From Eleginops maclovinus (Eukaryota; Chordata; Actinopteri; Perciformes; Eleginopidae), in NCBI RefSeq assembly GCF_036324505.1, contig NC_086350.1, positions 14,934,532 to 14,998,531 on the forward strand: a stretch of 64,000 nt of DNA, written 5' to 3'. A program made the position numbers and the translations under genes. The notes beneath the pieces were generated by a model that was not told the origin of the DNA, did no database searches, and worked only from the letters and a program-made list of their open reading frames with translations. This document shows positions 1 through 17,339 of the stretch, one piece after another. The stretch's first letter is position 1, and each line of letters starts with the position of its first letter.

Positions 1-170
1 GTTATCCCACGTCATCCCTCCACCTCTTCCTGATCATCTTCCCCCCGTGGTGATGGGGTGAGTCGGCCACTCGGGGGGGATGGGCACAGGGACGCAAGGT
101 GCCTCTGTGGCTGACAGCAGGCAGGTCAGGTTTTTGTAGACACGACAGAGGAGGAAGGATGCACACAGCG

Positions 171-172
<2 letters not shown>

Positions 173-210
<38 letters not shown>
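173..210. repeat. (GT)19 microsatellite
   Basis: This is a pure 38-bp GT array. The flanks are unique sequence without coding character. Confidence 0.97.
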
Positions 211-215
<5 letters not shown>

Positions 216-2984
216 GATGGAAGAAAGACATCATCATTTCAAGTGCTTGTATGGGAACACATGCTGTGTATGTAAACATATCAAATATTTTTGCTGTTAA
301 ATGTAATAAATGCTGCAGCCATTAAACTACATGGTAATGGCAATCAATCTGAATGAATTTTAAACTTCTCACAAAAAAACGCTATTTCTGTTGTTGAAGC
401 AAAATTGTACAAAAAGATTTCAGATGATAAACAATTAATATCAATGTATCGCCCAACCTTACATTTGCACATTGAATTGTAAACCATTAGCTGCAGCTGT
501 GTTGGGTTTTCTTGTATTCTGCATGGACATGAATTGGCTCCTTCCACAGTTTGACACACTTCACTATCCATTTGCTGCCTGGGATATATATAACTACTAG
601 CTGCTCAGTGTGAGACTCGTTACGCTTTTACAGTCTTGATAGTGACACAGACGTCTTCCCTCTATCCAGAAAATCAAAATGACAGGGAGGATATGGACAG
701 GATGTACGCTCATTATTAAGCCTGCATGGTCTAAAAAGAGAGCAAGCAAATAGAATTGGGGTAGAAATTACAAAAAGGAAAAAGATTCCCCACACTGCTG
801 TTGTAAAGACAAACAAACTGAAAACAGAACAACTGTGTTTAGTAAAGGGCTTGTTTTTAAAAATGTGGTATGTGTTTTTACTTTCTTCTAAACCACAGAG
901 TTGATGATACTTGAGGAGAAAGAGACACCCTCAAGCCCAACCTCTAAACATCAACGCGCTCCTCTTTTCAACTTATGTTAATATGCAATTTTCTCGACGA
1001 TATTTCAGTTGTTTAAGCCTGGATTGTGTTGTTTTATTCAAACATAATTAGTTGTAAAGCTGTAACCACACTGTGTGAGAGCCTCAGAGCCACTGCTGTC
1101 CTCGGGTTGTGACTCTGTGTTCACAGCATGATTGAGAGAGGAACTTGGTATCAGCCGGAGGTTAGTGTGATATAATGTATTCCCCTGAATCACCGCAGCC
1201 AGAAGCCCAGGGCCTTCCTCTCGCCTGCAGCCCCCTTCCCCTTACACACTCACAAATCCACACTCCTTACTCACTCCTTCCTTGCATCCCCTTTTCTCTC
1301 TTCCCTGTGGTGACTGCCCAATGCTAGCTGCTTAGCGTTGCACCCTGTGTATAATTGAATCCCAACACTCCGGCGTTAGCTCCTGATGCTTCAGAGATGT
1401 TAACACGGAACAATACTAACAGTCCCCAGGAAGTGTTTCAACACCCAGCTCCTAAAGAGAAAATTAGTGCTAAGCTCACTCTGGCAGCACATGATTTATT
1501 CAAAGCTCCAAACTATGTCTTCTGTATCCCCCAAAGGATCGTCTTTTATAGCCATGAGCGAATCAGCACTTCATACGCACACATGCAGCACACGCAGAAT
1601 ATGTATTGTGCTGCTTGTGCGTTGTTCCACCGATTGTGTTTCCTCTCACTTCTCATGTTCTTACTGGAGTGTCTATTGTTCCTTCTATATGTGTCTGCTG
1701 GTCTCTCTGCATCCATATTGCTGGCGACGCCGTCCATCCCCTCTCCCTGACACCCTCACTTTTATTCCCTGGCTCTCAAACACCGGCTCTGGGCTTTAAT
1801 GGCACATATTTCCTGGGCCCGGCTGAAACGGGATGCATCTTCTCCTTGTTAGCTTGATAAATAACCAGGCTGTTGGGAAAGTGCTGAATTTGAGCTTTCA
1901 GCCTCTATTTTCTGCTGGATGACATTAATTTTAAGTGCTGAGAAGGAGCTAACTAATACAGACAAATAAATAAGGAGGAGGAAGGGAAGGTGCAGAGGTG
2001 CTAGAGTCACTCTGCTGTCCCTCCCCCCATTAACTGTTTATACACACGCATTCATTTATATGCAATATGCAAACCTGCAAAAAAATCCAATGCACACAGT
2101 CGGCACACACACAGCATACTTCTGTTGTTCAAACTGTGCAATTCTCCTCCCATTCTTAGTACTACTCTTGCAGAGGTCAAGTGTTTACCATGTTGCAGGT
2201 AGACAGACAGTCTGTCAGGTAGACGGTACAATCGGCTCCTTGCTTCTCTATCTTCAGTCTGCCTCCTTCCCTCCTCTCTGTCTGTTCCTCCCACTATGTC
2301 TCGTGGATTCTGTGTTTCATCAGAAAAAAAATTAGTGTGGCAGCATAATGGTGACGGATCAAAGTATGGATACATTTAATTTATTTGGGTTTATAGAGAC
2401 AACAAAACAGAGATCAGGTTTAATTCGAAGGAGCACATTAGTGGATTGCAATTTAAATATCAGGAGTTATGTTTCTTTATTGGGGGAGAGTTAATTATTA
2501 AGAAACACCATACGTTTTTAAAGCTAAGTCAAACATTTTTTTTACTGTGTTTTATTCTCTTATTTTTCTTTGATTTTATTGAAGTTACATTTATTTCTGG
2601 TTTTACATCACTCACAAAACCCTAGATGACTTTACGTTTAGAGAAAGCATGCGTCACATGACAGCAGAAAAAGCTCAGCGATAAATGTTTATAAACAAGG
2701 AACAAAAGGTGTCTCAGCACTACTGATCATGCACTACTTTCATCAGACACAACACGCAAAATTATACCTGCAGTAAATGTACCACAATCAGTTGCACAGC
2801 ACTACACAAACAGACACTACACCCACAACCACACACACACAAACACTTTGCCGATTTGTTATGCTTTTCTCTAGTCTCCTAACAGCAAACATGTAGTTGC
2901 TTCTTTGTGTTTACAATCAGTATTGTTCTTTTGCACAAATCAGTGTATCACATGCTCATACACTCACAGCAATAGACACACCTA
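211..2984. other. non-coding stretch with one candidate conserved block
   Basis: No gene was seen. Most of the interval is AT-rich unique DNA, and 1190-1320 is pyrimidine-rich. The block at about 1790-1990 (GGGCCCGGCTGAAACGGG, then GATAAATAACC and GACATTAATTTTAAG) has the low-repeat, homeodomain-motif texture of a conserved non-coding element. From 2821 on, scattered CA-rich words lead into the next array. Confidence 0.4.
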
Positions 2985-3162
<178 letters not shown>

Positions 3163-3402
3163 TACACAGACCCATATATAACATGTATAACACAACACAA
3201 TGAAGTGGCTCTGGCTTGGACACGTCATACATTATTTTAACAATGTATAGCGCAGTGAATAAAAAGGTCAGTGGTTGAGAACTGGCTCCATGTAACAATA
3301 AGATGCATGAACTGAACACTGCAGACCCTTCACTCAGCAGCCCGCTGCTGTGCAATGTGAGGAGGAAACACATGTGAGCTACAGTGATAGATATACTGTA
3401 GG

Positions 3403-3403
<1 letters not shown>

Positions 3404-3486
<83 letters not shown>

Positions 3487-3553
3487 GTGTGTGTCCGTGT
3501 GTGTCTGTGTGTGTGTGTGTGCGCGTTGGTGTGTGTGTGTGTGTGTCTGTGTT
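3404..3553. repeat. (TG)n microsatellite with imperfect 3' part
   Basis: Positions 3404-3484 are pure TG (81 bp). The 3' part up to about 3553 is interrupted by CCGT, CTGT and GCGCGTTG units. Confidence 0.97.
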
Positions 3554-6321
3554 TATTGGGCTCCAGAGTGAAACACCTTATAACAATAGATTTACTTGGT
3601 CTATCAATATTGATTGTACATTTTCCCCTTTTGCCCTTTGCCTCTCTTTGATAAATGTATTTTGTTACGACAACATTTTGCTTTTAAAGCACATCGTGAG
3701 CTGAGATTTGGTTTTTAAAACGATGCTTTTATTAGAACTATTCTATTTTGGTCAGCATCAGAATACACTCGCTTTGCAGATGCCATGCAAGCAATGTGTG
3801 TTTCTGTTTGCAGCGCAGGGTTTAATTTTCAGGGTGTATTTATCACATGCTGTCATGTTGCGGTCACATGACCACATGAACCACTGCCAGCAATTAAGGC
3901 TGATAAATCACTCATTTACAGGAAGAGAAGGAGGGACGGAGCTGGGCAAAGAGGAAACGAGAGCGTGATAAGAGTGAGGGAGAGGAATAATGAATAGCCT
4001 GTACCCTTTCACAGTTATTTTATTCTTTCATTTATTAAAACCGTGATGTTGAATGTTATTGTGTTTGGGCAGTGTAGTATGAACTGTTGCCAGTGAGGCT
4101 CATTGACTCCTACAGGCAGAGTCAAAGAGACAGATGGTAGTCGTTTGTGTGCTTTACTGTGATTGTGACCTGACTACGCTGCTTTATTTACTGTTGGAGG
4201 TGTGCGGGTGTTCATGTATGCAGCCGAGTGCACACCTACACAAGCAAATGCATTTATGTCATGAAAAAGAAAGAGATGCAGAGACACAACCGTCACTTCA
4301 CCTTCTCTCTCTCGCTTGGGTTGCTGCTGATGGATTTTCTGGCGGTCTAAACAGGAGAGCAAGTACATGGATGGCTCTGTAAGAAGCTTTTCCAGATACC
4401 AAACAATGCTGGAATTTAACAGCATCCTTTATTTTTGTCAGAATGTAGATGGAAATATTTTTACGATGCAGAGTTTGAATTCAACCAGATCTGTTCTCTT
4501 TCTTGTCTTTTTAATTTGTTGGAATAGAAATTGAGACATAAAGTTTGAGCTCTGCTGGTCAGACACAAGTCTTAAGGTCCTGGGATATGATCGGGGTCTA
4601 ACCGGAGCAGCGTCTGTATAAGTTACATCAGAATGTATGTTTCAGCAGCGAGGGTCAGTGCTCTACTGTGTCTCAGGCTGCCCACTCACTTGGAAAGGCT
4701 GATTAAAGATTCATGAAAGAAAAGGAAAAGAGGGGGAAGAAACGGTTTTAATGGTCTGGAAAAAAGAGGATGAGAGACGAAGAAGAAGAGAGGAGTGGGA
4801 AGAAGACAAGCTGTGGTTTCTGTTCGGACTGTCAGAACTCTCATTCACTAAAGATAGCGGTCACTAAAGGTGTCTTAACAATGAGACCATTGAGAGAAGT
4901 CGAGTCAGTCGGGTTTCCTGCTCCAGAGGAATAGTATAACAAAAGATCAGGCATCAGCAGTTACTCTGTACGAGTCTGCTGTTTAAGGAGTAACTACATT
5001 TTAATGAATAGCAGAGTGTGTGTATATTAATGCTTTATTCAACAGAGGTAGGACCATGCTGTCCGCCGTCTAACCTATACTATTATTATGAAGGCATGGA
5101 CCTGGAGCAGCTACACAAGGGATGGAAATACACTTTGTAAACATTAACCACTCCAGAATAAAAAGTCAACATTGACGGAGTGTGTGTTTGGTGGGAGTAA
5201 ACATTATTTTTCCATCAGACAGCCAGTGTGGTTTTTGCTGCATATAGTCGCTTTCTAGTCACATTAGCAATTTAAGCTGTATGTTTTTTATTATGATTTA
5301 TATTTTGTGAAAAACAATAAGACTTTAATTTTAAATTTGAGTCATGTACCACAATGTATTTTTGTACTTATTTTTGTTTTTTATTGGATCAATTTGTGGT
5401 CAGTATGTCAGAAATGTAAAAGATGGGAGATGTAGGGCCTAAGGGCATGTGCAAATTATTTTTTATTATTTTACTCCATGAAGAAGTTAACACACTCCTT
5501 CAAATCTCTGATATATAGAGTTTTTTTTTCACTACACACACGTGATGTACAGTAGAAAGGGTGCTGCACTGTCCTCGTCTCACTCTTTTTCTCTTTTTTT
5601 CTATGCTGTGGTTCAAGGTTGATACACATATGGTGATAGAAAGAGGTAGAGGGGGAGGAGATATGAGGGAAGGAGGAGCAAACGGGAAGCCGGCTAGAGC
5701 GTGCACACTTTTGGCATTTGTGAACTCCACGTCCTATCTATGCAAATTGAGCAAGGAAAGGGGCCAAATGGACGCCACATACACCCTCTGTCTCTCCCTT
5801 TTAAACAGACATGGACAACTTTTTAAAAGTGGTGGTTAACACATTAAAGAGACATATATATTTCTACAGGCGGCAGCATCAGTCACTACATGTTTTAAAA
5901 GTATTACAGAATTCAGAATATGCAAGCTGCCAATTTCTTTTTGCTCGAAAGAGTTATTTGAAAGGTAATCCATGTGTTATGTTGCACTGGGGTAATTGTG
6001 TGAGTACTTTATTTGGCTACAGGCTTTGTCAGATACATTGAAGAACATATCGGAAGACATTTTGAATAAAATCTGTCAATATTTTAAAAAGAAAGCATAT
6101 TTAAAAATCCTATTCCTGACACTGAGTTTTGTTTTGGTTGCGCTGATAAGTGCGTCACACTGTTCCAGAGCCTACTGTATATTTTATGTGGCTTTATGTC
6201 GAGTGAATTTAAGGGCCTGTAAAAAGTGGAATATTATTAGCGTCAGACCACCTGGGGTGAACATCTGCAGACTCACTGCAGGACCAACATACATCACTGT
6301 TTCTCCTCTCACTATTTACTG

Positions 6322-6322
<1 letters not shown>
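3554..6322. other. non-coding unique stretch
   Basis: No gene was seen. Notable points are a GGTCA-CA-TGACC inverted half-site overlapping an M-box-like TCACATGA at 3862-3873, purine-rich DNA at 4690-4810, and AT-rich DNA at 5270-5480. The frames open here are of chance length. Confidence 0.4.

Positions 6323-6372
<50 letters not shown>
6323..6372. repeat. (CA)25 microsatellite
   Basis: This is a pure 50-bp CA array next to the nuclear-receptor motif cluster at 6485-6543. Confidence 0.97.
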
Positions 6373-6375
<3 letters not shown>

Positions 6376-6419
6376 GCGCACGGAAAGCTTGGATGCATCC
6401 ATCTTTTGCATGTCTCTTG

Positions 6420-6700
6420 TCTTATTGAATTATGCACAGTGGTGTGTTGCTGCGTGGGGAGGCGGGATGGTTATTAAAGATGCATCAAGGTCACAGGTCA
6501 AGTACAGGATCTGCTCTTCTGGTCAGCCAGGAGTCAAAGGTCAGCAGGTTAGTGTTGGTGGCGAGGACGAACAAAGCTGATTGGTTTATCACATTCAGCT
6601 CACTGACAATTCAACGTCAAAGTATAGGATTTTTTTATTTAGGCTTTGAATGATCCCTCTGCATTATTTTGCTGACTGTATGAAACCTTTTTATTTGTTT
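6420..6700. promoter_or_regulatory. candidate enhancer: nuclear-receptor half-site cluster plus half-MARE
   Basis: Positions 6485-6500 contain TCAAGGTCA (an NR5A/ERR-type extended half-site) overlapping a perfect DR1, AGGTCA-C-AGGTCA (6488-6500). A second DR1-like element, GAGTCA-A-AGGTCA, lies at 6531-6543, with a further GGTCA at 6521-6525. ATTTTGCTGAC at 6666-6676 matches the AT-extended half-MARE bound by large MAF proteins and NRL. The motifs are read directly; enhancer activity is inferred. Confidence 0.4.
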
Positions 6701-7087
<387 letters not shown>

Positions 7088-7204
7088 AAGATGCATTGGG
7101 GTTTATTTAAATAGATAAGATGGTGTTTTATTCCCAATCAGAGGAATCTCTTGTCGCATCCCAGTCTCTTCATAATAACCCACGGCATTGCTCCACATCC
7201 CCCT

Positions 7205-7306
<102 letters not shown>

Positions 7307-7466
7307 TTTGCAGACATTGCAATTTTCCTCACTCTCAGGGGTAAAAGGCTTTGATAAATGAAAATGAATACTTTTTTCTTTATACAAGGAATAAAAAGGG
7401 AAAGTAGAAAATGGCATAAGAGACATGAGGTCTGTGACAGTTTGATGCCTCAATACAAGCAGATAC

Positions 7467-8589
<1,123 letters not shown>

Positions 8590-8684
<95 letters not shown>
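8590..8684. repeat. (CA)n microsatellite
   Basis: This is a pure 95-bp CA array. Confidence 0.97.
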
Positions 8685-8686
<2 letters not shown>

Positions 8687-8792
8687 CTAGGTCTGCCTGC
8701 TCACTCCATCACGAATAGCCACAGAGTTACGGAGTCCAACATCAATGCATACTTTGATCAGCATGTATTGTGATGACTTGGTCTAAAGTGCG

Positions 8793-8859
8793 CACACACA
8801 CACACACACACACACACACTGACACACACACACACACAGACACACACACACACACACAC
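8793..8859. repeat. imperfect (CA)n microsatellite
   Basis: CA runs are broken by CTGA and CAGA units, a sign of an older array about 110 bp beyond the pure array at 8590-8684. Confidence 0.95.
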
Positions 8860-8893
8860 TGTCGCAAAGATGTCCTGTTAGCACAGTTCAGAG

Positions 8894-8906
8894 GGATCAA
8901 AGGTCA
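8894..8906 (+). promoter_or_regulatory. DR1-like nuclear-receptor site
   Basis: GGATCA-A-AGGTCA is a direct repeat of two half-sites with one spacer base, the arrangement used by HNF4, COUP-TF and RXR heterodimers. It is a motif match only. Confidence 0.35.
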
Positions 8907-9409
8907 AAAGTAAACTCCGATCGACTGATTCATCCGGTCGTGGAGGTTATGCGTATGTTTATTGAACCTTGTCCAATTTGACCACCTTACCTGAGTAAAT
9001 TAGTTTGAAGTATTTGCATACTGCAGTTTCAGGATCGTCCTTTGTTCGCTGTTCTGCAGGCCTGCGCACAGCGAGGAAAGCAAAGAGGCAAGGAGAGAAA
9101 GAAAGGGGATGCGCTGGCTCGGAGCAGATAGTGGATATGTGTATGCAAGTATGCTTAAGAGACGGAGAGATGAAAAGAGTGATAATTCTCCTGCTACCCT
9201 GAGGCCTCTCGCAGCCTCGCGGGTTCCCTATAGGTCCCTTGACACATGCCTTAGCAGAAAGCCGGGGCCGCTAATTGGCCCCTGTGATAACACCAGAGAA
9301 AGGCAATGTGTGTGTGGATGAGTGTGTTTGTGTTTTGGTATTAAAGTGCTGTAGAAAGCTTGTATTTTCTACAAGTAATAATTTATTGGTTTGTAATACT
9401 GCTTTGAAG

Positions 9410-9660
9410 GGTGTTTGATTTGTAAGCTGTGAGGACATTTATTATGATCTGCTAGCTCATTGAAGTCGGAAGCCACTGAAAGACAATTAAAGCGTATACA
9501 CTAGTTCAAAGCTCTGCTTCAATCTTTAAACAGCTTGTTTCTCTCTAATTGTTTCATTATCTCAGTGTGCTTATTAAATGTAAGATAATTGTTAATTACC
9601 ACATGAGGATTTGTAAAGGATTTGTCTTGAGTATCAAAACAAATTAATTAAACTGAACAC
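9410..9660. promoter_or_regulatory. candidate conserved non-coding element, homeodomain-rich
   Basis: This AT-rich, non-repetitive block has several homeodomain cores: TAATTG at 9546-9551, GTTAATTACC at 9591-9600 and TTAATTAA at 9644-9651. It lies immediately left of a long TG array, and a similar block continues on the other side at 9870-10060. Conservation was not tested. Confidence 0.35.
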
Positions 9661-9687
9661 ACTTAAAACAACAGCAATGATAACAGC

Positions 9688-9855
<168 letters not shown>

Positions 9856-9869
9856 ACACCTACATTTCC

Positions 9870-10060
9870 AATGCTGTTCTTGTTTGTTCGAATCTCTTTG
9901 TTTAATTGTGATTCATACGAGGAATGTAAATTAGATTCAAATGAGATTCATGGCTAATTGTAGCAGCACAGGTAATATGCAGATAGATTTAATGATGATT
10001 CAGTGTATCTTGCAGTCTAACGAGAGTTTGATTAGACCTTTGGTAGAAACTGGCTGAAAC
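9870..10060. promoter_or_regulatory. candidate conserved non-coding element
   Basis: The block carries TAATTG at 9903-9908 and 9955-9960, the near-repeated phrases TTAGATTCAA and GAGATTCATG, and a TGATGATTCAG word. Its low complexity is not explained by any simple repeat. It probably belongs with 9410-9660, the TG array having expanded between them. Confidence 0.35.
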
Positions 10061-13354
<3,294 letters not shown>

Positions 13355-13659
13355 TTGTGTGCCAGAGTCTTAGATCATCCTCTGTATTAGCAGCACGACT
13401 CATCCCTCCTTCAGTGTTTGTGAAAGTGTTGAACCCCATCCTGTCCTCCTCTTTCTCGAGCCAGAGAGCGAGCAGCGGGCGTTCCCAGCAGCACAGCAGA
13501 CCAGGAGGGAGGGAGGAAGTTATTGACTCCACTTTGATTTAACCTCTCCTGCCTGAACCTCAAAAGTGCTCAGACACATGCAGATCGGAGGAATCTTAAA
13601 ATAACAGCTGGTTTCTCAGGGATGTTTTTCATGGCTTCCAAGTTTGAATATGTTTTTAT

Positions 13660-14350
13660 ATCAGTGGTGGATGTAATAGTAAATCTGTTCATTATACTTA
13701 ACACAGCTCAATCAAATGTGACATTAAACAACAAGTTGCATCATTTGCATTATACATTTTACATGTGAAGAAAGAAAACAAGACATTATAGGTAATAACT
13801 GAGCATCAACAGCTAGCTACACTCTGGTCAGTGTATCCAGTTCCCATGAAGTCCCATCCTCAAAGCCACATGGTTCACACCCGCTTTAAGCAAAACAGAG
13901 CTTATATGTTAATATACCAAATGTAAACACAAATTTGAGGTTTACAAGGAAGTGCATTTCATCCATTTTTTGGGGGCAAAGTCTTCTTCAGATGCCAAAC
14001 AATCAGACCACTAAACGGACTGAAACTAAACTGCTAACCATAAATAAGATATCGACCACTTATTGTATCATGTTAGTATTATTGCCCACTGATTAGGTCA
14101 TAATAACTGATGCAATATCATTCACACAAAATATTTTAGAAGATTAAGTTTATTTAAACTACGTTAAAACACTGATTATAGGCTGATTATTTGCTTTCTA
14201 TGTAAAATCTCAGTTAATCTAAAATGTAACTAGTAACTAGGTTGTGGTGGAAAAAGTACAATATTTTCCCCCTTAATGTAGGAAAGAAGGAGCAGAAAGT
14301 TTAATCACTTTTATTTTCATCATGAATAAAAATGTACTGCACAGTATGTT
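13660..14350. repeat. probable decayed copy of a common teleost interspersed repeat
   Basis: Positions 14226-14285 (AATGTAACTAGTAACTAGG, then GGTGGAAAAAGTACAATATT) closely recall a repeat very common in teleost genomes, with the phrases 'aactagtaactaaagctgtc' and 'gtggagtaaaaagtacaatatt'. TCAGTGGTGGATGTAATAG near 13662 resembles its terminal phrase. The assignment is from memory, the copy is badly eroded and the limits are uncertain. Confidence 0.35.
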
Positions 14351-15588
14351 TTGACTTGCATCAGTCAGAAAACAATTCTTCGAACATTATGCCGCTTAAT
14401 GCATCTACAAACTGTTAATGCAATACAGTACGTCCCTAATTTTAGACCTTTTTCGATAGTAACAACAGCTATTATTACAAATAATATCACTTAATGCTGT
14501 TTTACTGAATGCTGGTGGAGTTGTTGAACAGAACAATGGCGCAAAAGTGCACTTCTCTTTAATTAATTACCCGCTTTTGTTTCTGCCGGCAACACACACA
14601 GACATAATCACACACACACACACACACTCACCAACGCACCAAAGTAAGGTTTTTAGAGGAAAAGGGAGAAAGTGAGGGAGCGAGAAAGAGGGTAATATCA
14701 GCAGGCTATCTATCCTCTCTTCCAGTGGTGCATCCCAATCCTCTTTGGAAATAACAAATGCATAAAGGAGCCACAACACAAATATATCTGCCTGGCTCAG
14801 ATAGATAGGGCTATGTGAGAGTTTAATACCCTTATGTAAACCAGTAACAATCAAGCCCTAACACACACCCCCACATCACCACTAAGGGGACAATAAGGAA
14901 CACGCTCTATTCTCTCTCTCCAGATATGAACAGGGAGGAGTGATTGTGTTTGAATGTGTGTGTAAGAACGAGGGAGAGAAGAAGAGGGAGACCGAGCTGT
15001 TTTCTTCAGCAGATAGTGAACAATGCAGCAGCCCAGATTGGTTGGCTCCCTGGTGCTCGTTGTGGTGGTTGTTGTTTCAGAAGCAGAGTGTGATATACAC
15101 CCTGACCTCAGAGACCACTGCACGTCTGATACTCCATTCCATTCATCCCTCACCATCCAGTCTTTTGATATCTCACTCTCATCCCTCTGCGCCAATTTGT
15201 TTTTATACTTTGCCTCCTCTCTCAGCCTCTCTCTGCTCTTTTTTTCCTTCTTTGCTAAAACTGACGATTCAGTAGACAAAGACAGCAGCGACACTAAAAC
15301 CGAAGAGGCCATTTGTCTAAAAAATGTTGCCACTGACAAGCAATCCTAACCAAGGAAAATAATCGAGCACTGGCACATTTATCAAATTAATTTGTGTAAA
15401 ATATACTGCACATATGGCAGGTTTACCTACTTGGAGATGCTCAGGAAAAGTTATTACATTCTTATAATAAATCTTGACTTACGAAAAATAAAGTATAAGA
15501 TGATTTTGCATCATTTTTCCTTACTACACACACACAGATTTTGAGCAGGAGGGAGAAATATCATTGAAGTGGATCAATATCATTAGTA

Positions 15589-15592
<4 letters not shown>
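14351..15592. other. non-coding stretch
   Basis: No gene was seen. It contains an interrupted CA run at 14610-14628 and CT-rich DNA at about 15140-15260. An open frame of 108 codons at 15023-15349 begins with a hydrophobic run but is low in complexity, lacks homology that I recognise, and is of chance length. Confidence 0.4.

Positions 15593-15683
<91 letters not shown>
15593..15683. repeat. (GT)n microsatellite
   Basis: This is a pure 91-bp GT array. Confidence 0.97.
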
Positions 15684-15684
<1 letters not shown>

Positions 15685-17339
15685 ACGGACATGAGGGTAG
15701 TATAGACAGGACTAAGGATAGCAAAGGTTAATATAATACATCAGCTGCCATCTGCATACGTCTCTGAAGGAGAAAAACACCCTTTGTCTCTCTACTCTCA
15801 GAGGGGCTGATTGCTGTAAGATAATACATCGGCTGACATTTCACACTCGCTAGATGAAGAAAATTTGGACACTTTCTTTTAGAGGTGTAGAGGGGGAGGC
15901 CATAACAGCTCAGCAATTTAACACCGTCTCTCCGGCAGCGTAAATCTCTCTCTAACTAGAGGAAATACATTGTGATATTTGAGACAGTTAACAATGTTTC
16001 TAATAAGCAATTTTGACAGCACTAAAACCAAAGTAATTTTCACATTTTTTACCGAGTAGCATATTCATAAAATGCTACGGGGCCTTCTAATGTTAGCAGC
16101 TTTTTCTAAGGTTTCTGTGAAAGCATAACAAGTTGCTGTGTGAGAGTAGCAGCAGTTTCAAAGATGTAAAGAATCTGTTTCACTGCAAGCTCAGCGAGAC
16201 ATGATCAACATCTGTAAACCAAGCACACACAGGAGGTGAAACCCAATGCAGTACAGAGAGAGGCAGACAGAGCAGTCTGTGCTGCATATGTGTGTGTGTG
16301 TGTGTGTGTGTATGGAAATTTGCGTATGCATTGTCGTCGGTGTGTGTCTTACCCATATTTGATTGCATGCTTGTACTGCTCTTTCTGTGTGTGCATGTGT
16401 CTTTGTGATTGCATGTGAAAGCATACCTTGAAGTTCTCCTTGATCATCAGGCTTAATGCTGCACTCTCTCAGCCATATAAGACCCTGCTAGGAAACCATC
16501 AAATATTTATACAACATTCCCCAATCCTATAGCCTGTAAGTAAAGAAAACACTGCTGACGTTCATTGCATTACAGAGGTTCAGGATTCAAGCTCTGTTTT
16601 TTGTTTGGAGTTTTGTTATATTTTGTGTTTATCCACCACAAGGTATTTGTGAGGTACACTGAATTAGTTGTGCCGACAACCCGCTGGGTAAATGATACAG
16701 TACAGAAGATGCACTGTCGCAAGTGCTATGGGTCAGTTTTTAAAATAGTGATTGAGAGGGAGGAAGGAGGAGAAATACGGAAAGAGAAAGCGAGAGAGTA
16801 TTAATTCTACATCCCAGACACTGAATGGCTGCTGTTGTTCTGAAGGCTGTTTTATGGAGCAGAAACAGCCTGATCTCTGTGTTGTTTTCTCCCTGATTGA
16901 TTGCCCTGGCCTGAGGCTCCTCGGAGTGCGCTGTGTTTTGTCTGAGTATTTACTGGAATGTTAGGAGGATAAAAATCACAGCGTCAGCCATCACACTACA
17001 GAGGCAGAGTGGCAAATACAAACAAACCCAAAGGCAGAAGAGGCCCACACAGAGAGACAAATGGGGACACAGACAGAGAGAAAAACAGACAGCACAAAAG
17101 AGACAGACATACAGCATCAGATACAATGCATACACAAATACATATGCATTTTCATTACAGCTGCAAATACCTAATGTTATTCCTGTGGCGAACACAATGT
17201 AGCTTTTAAACCAATAGTTCCTAAACTTTTCAATCGTAAAAGCGAGAAAACGTTTTCCAGTTAAATATCACTGAGCTGGATTCTAATCACCTTGCTAGCC
17301 TCTGAGCTCTATTCTCTCTTCAACTTTCCCAAATGTATT
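15684..17339. other. non-coding stretch with short (TG)12
   Basis: No gene was seen. A (TG)11-12 run sits at 16289-16311. Positions 16430-16530 (CTTGATCATCAGGCTTAATG, then AAATATTTATACAAC) look like unique regulatory-type DNA. Positions 16551-16566 contain TGCTGACGTTCA, a half-MARE-like word. Confidence 0.35.

Noticed and set aside
9462..9482. TTGAAGTCGGAAGCC as a Tc1/Sleeping Beauty-type inverted repeat
   Set aside because: Only about 12 bases resemble the known terminus; no matching opposite end or transposase remains were found.
9885..9896. GTTCGAATC resembling a tRNA B box
   Set aside because: No A box or cloverleaf is possible because the upstream DNA is a TG array.
15023..15349. 108-codon frame with a Val-rich start
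   Set aside because: The Val run comes from a GTGGTGGTTGTTG stretch and the Ser/Leu part from CT-rich DNA. Low complexity, no family.
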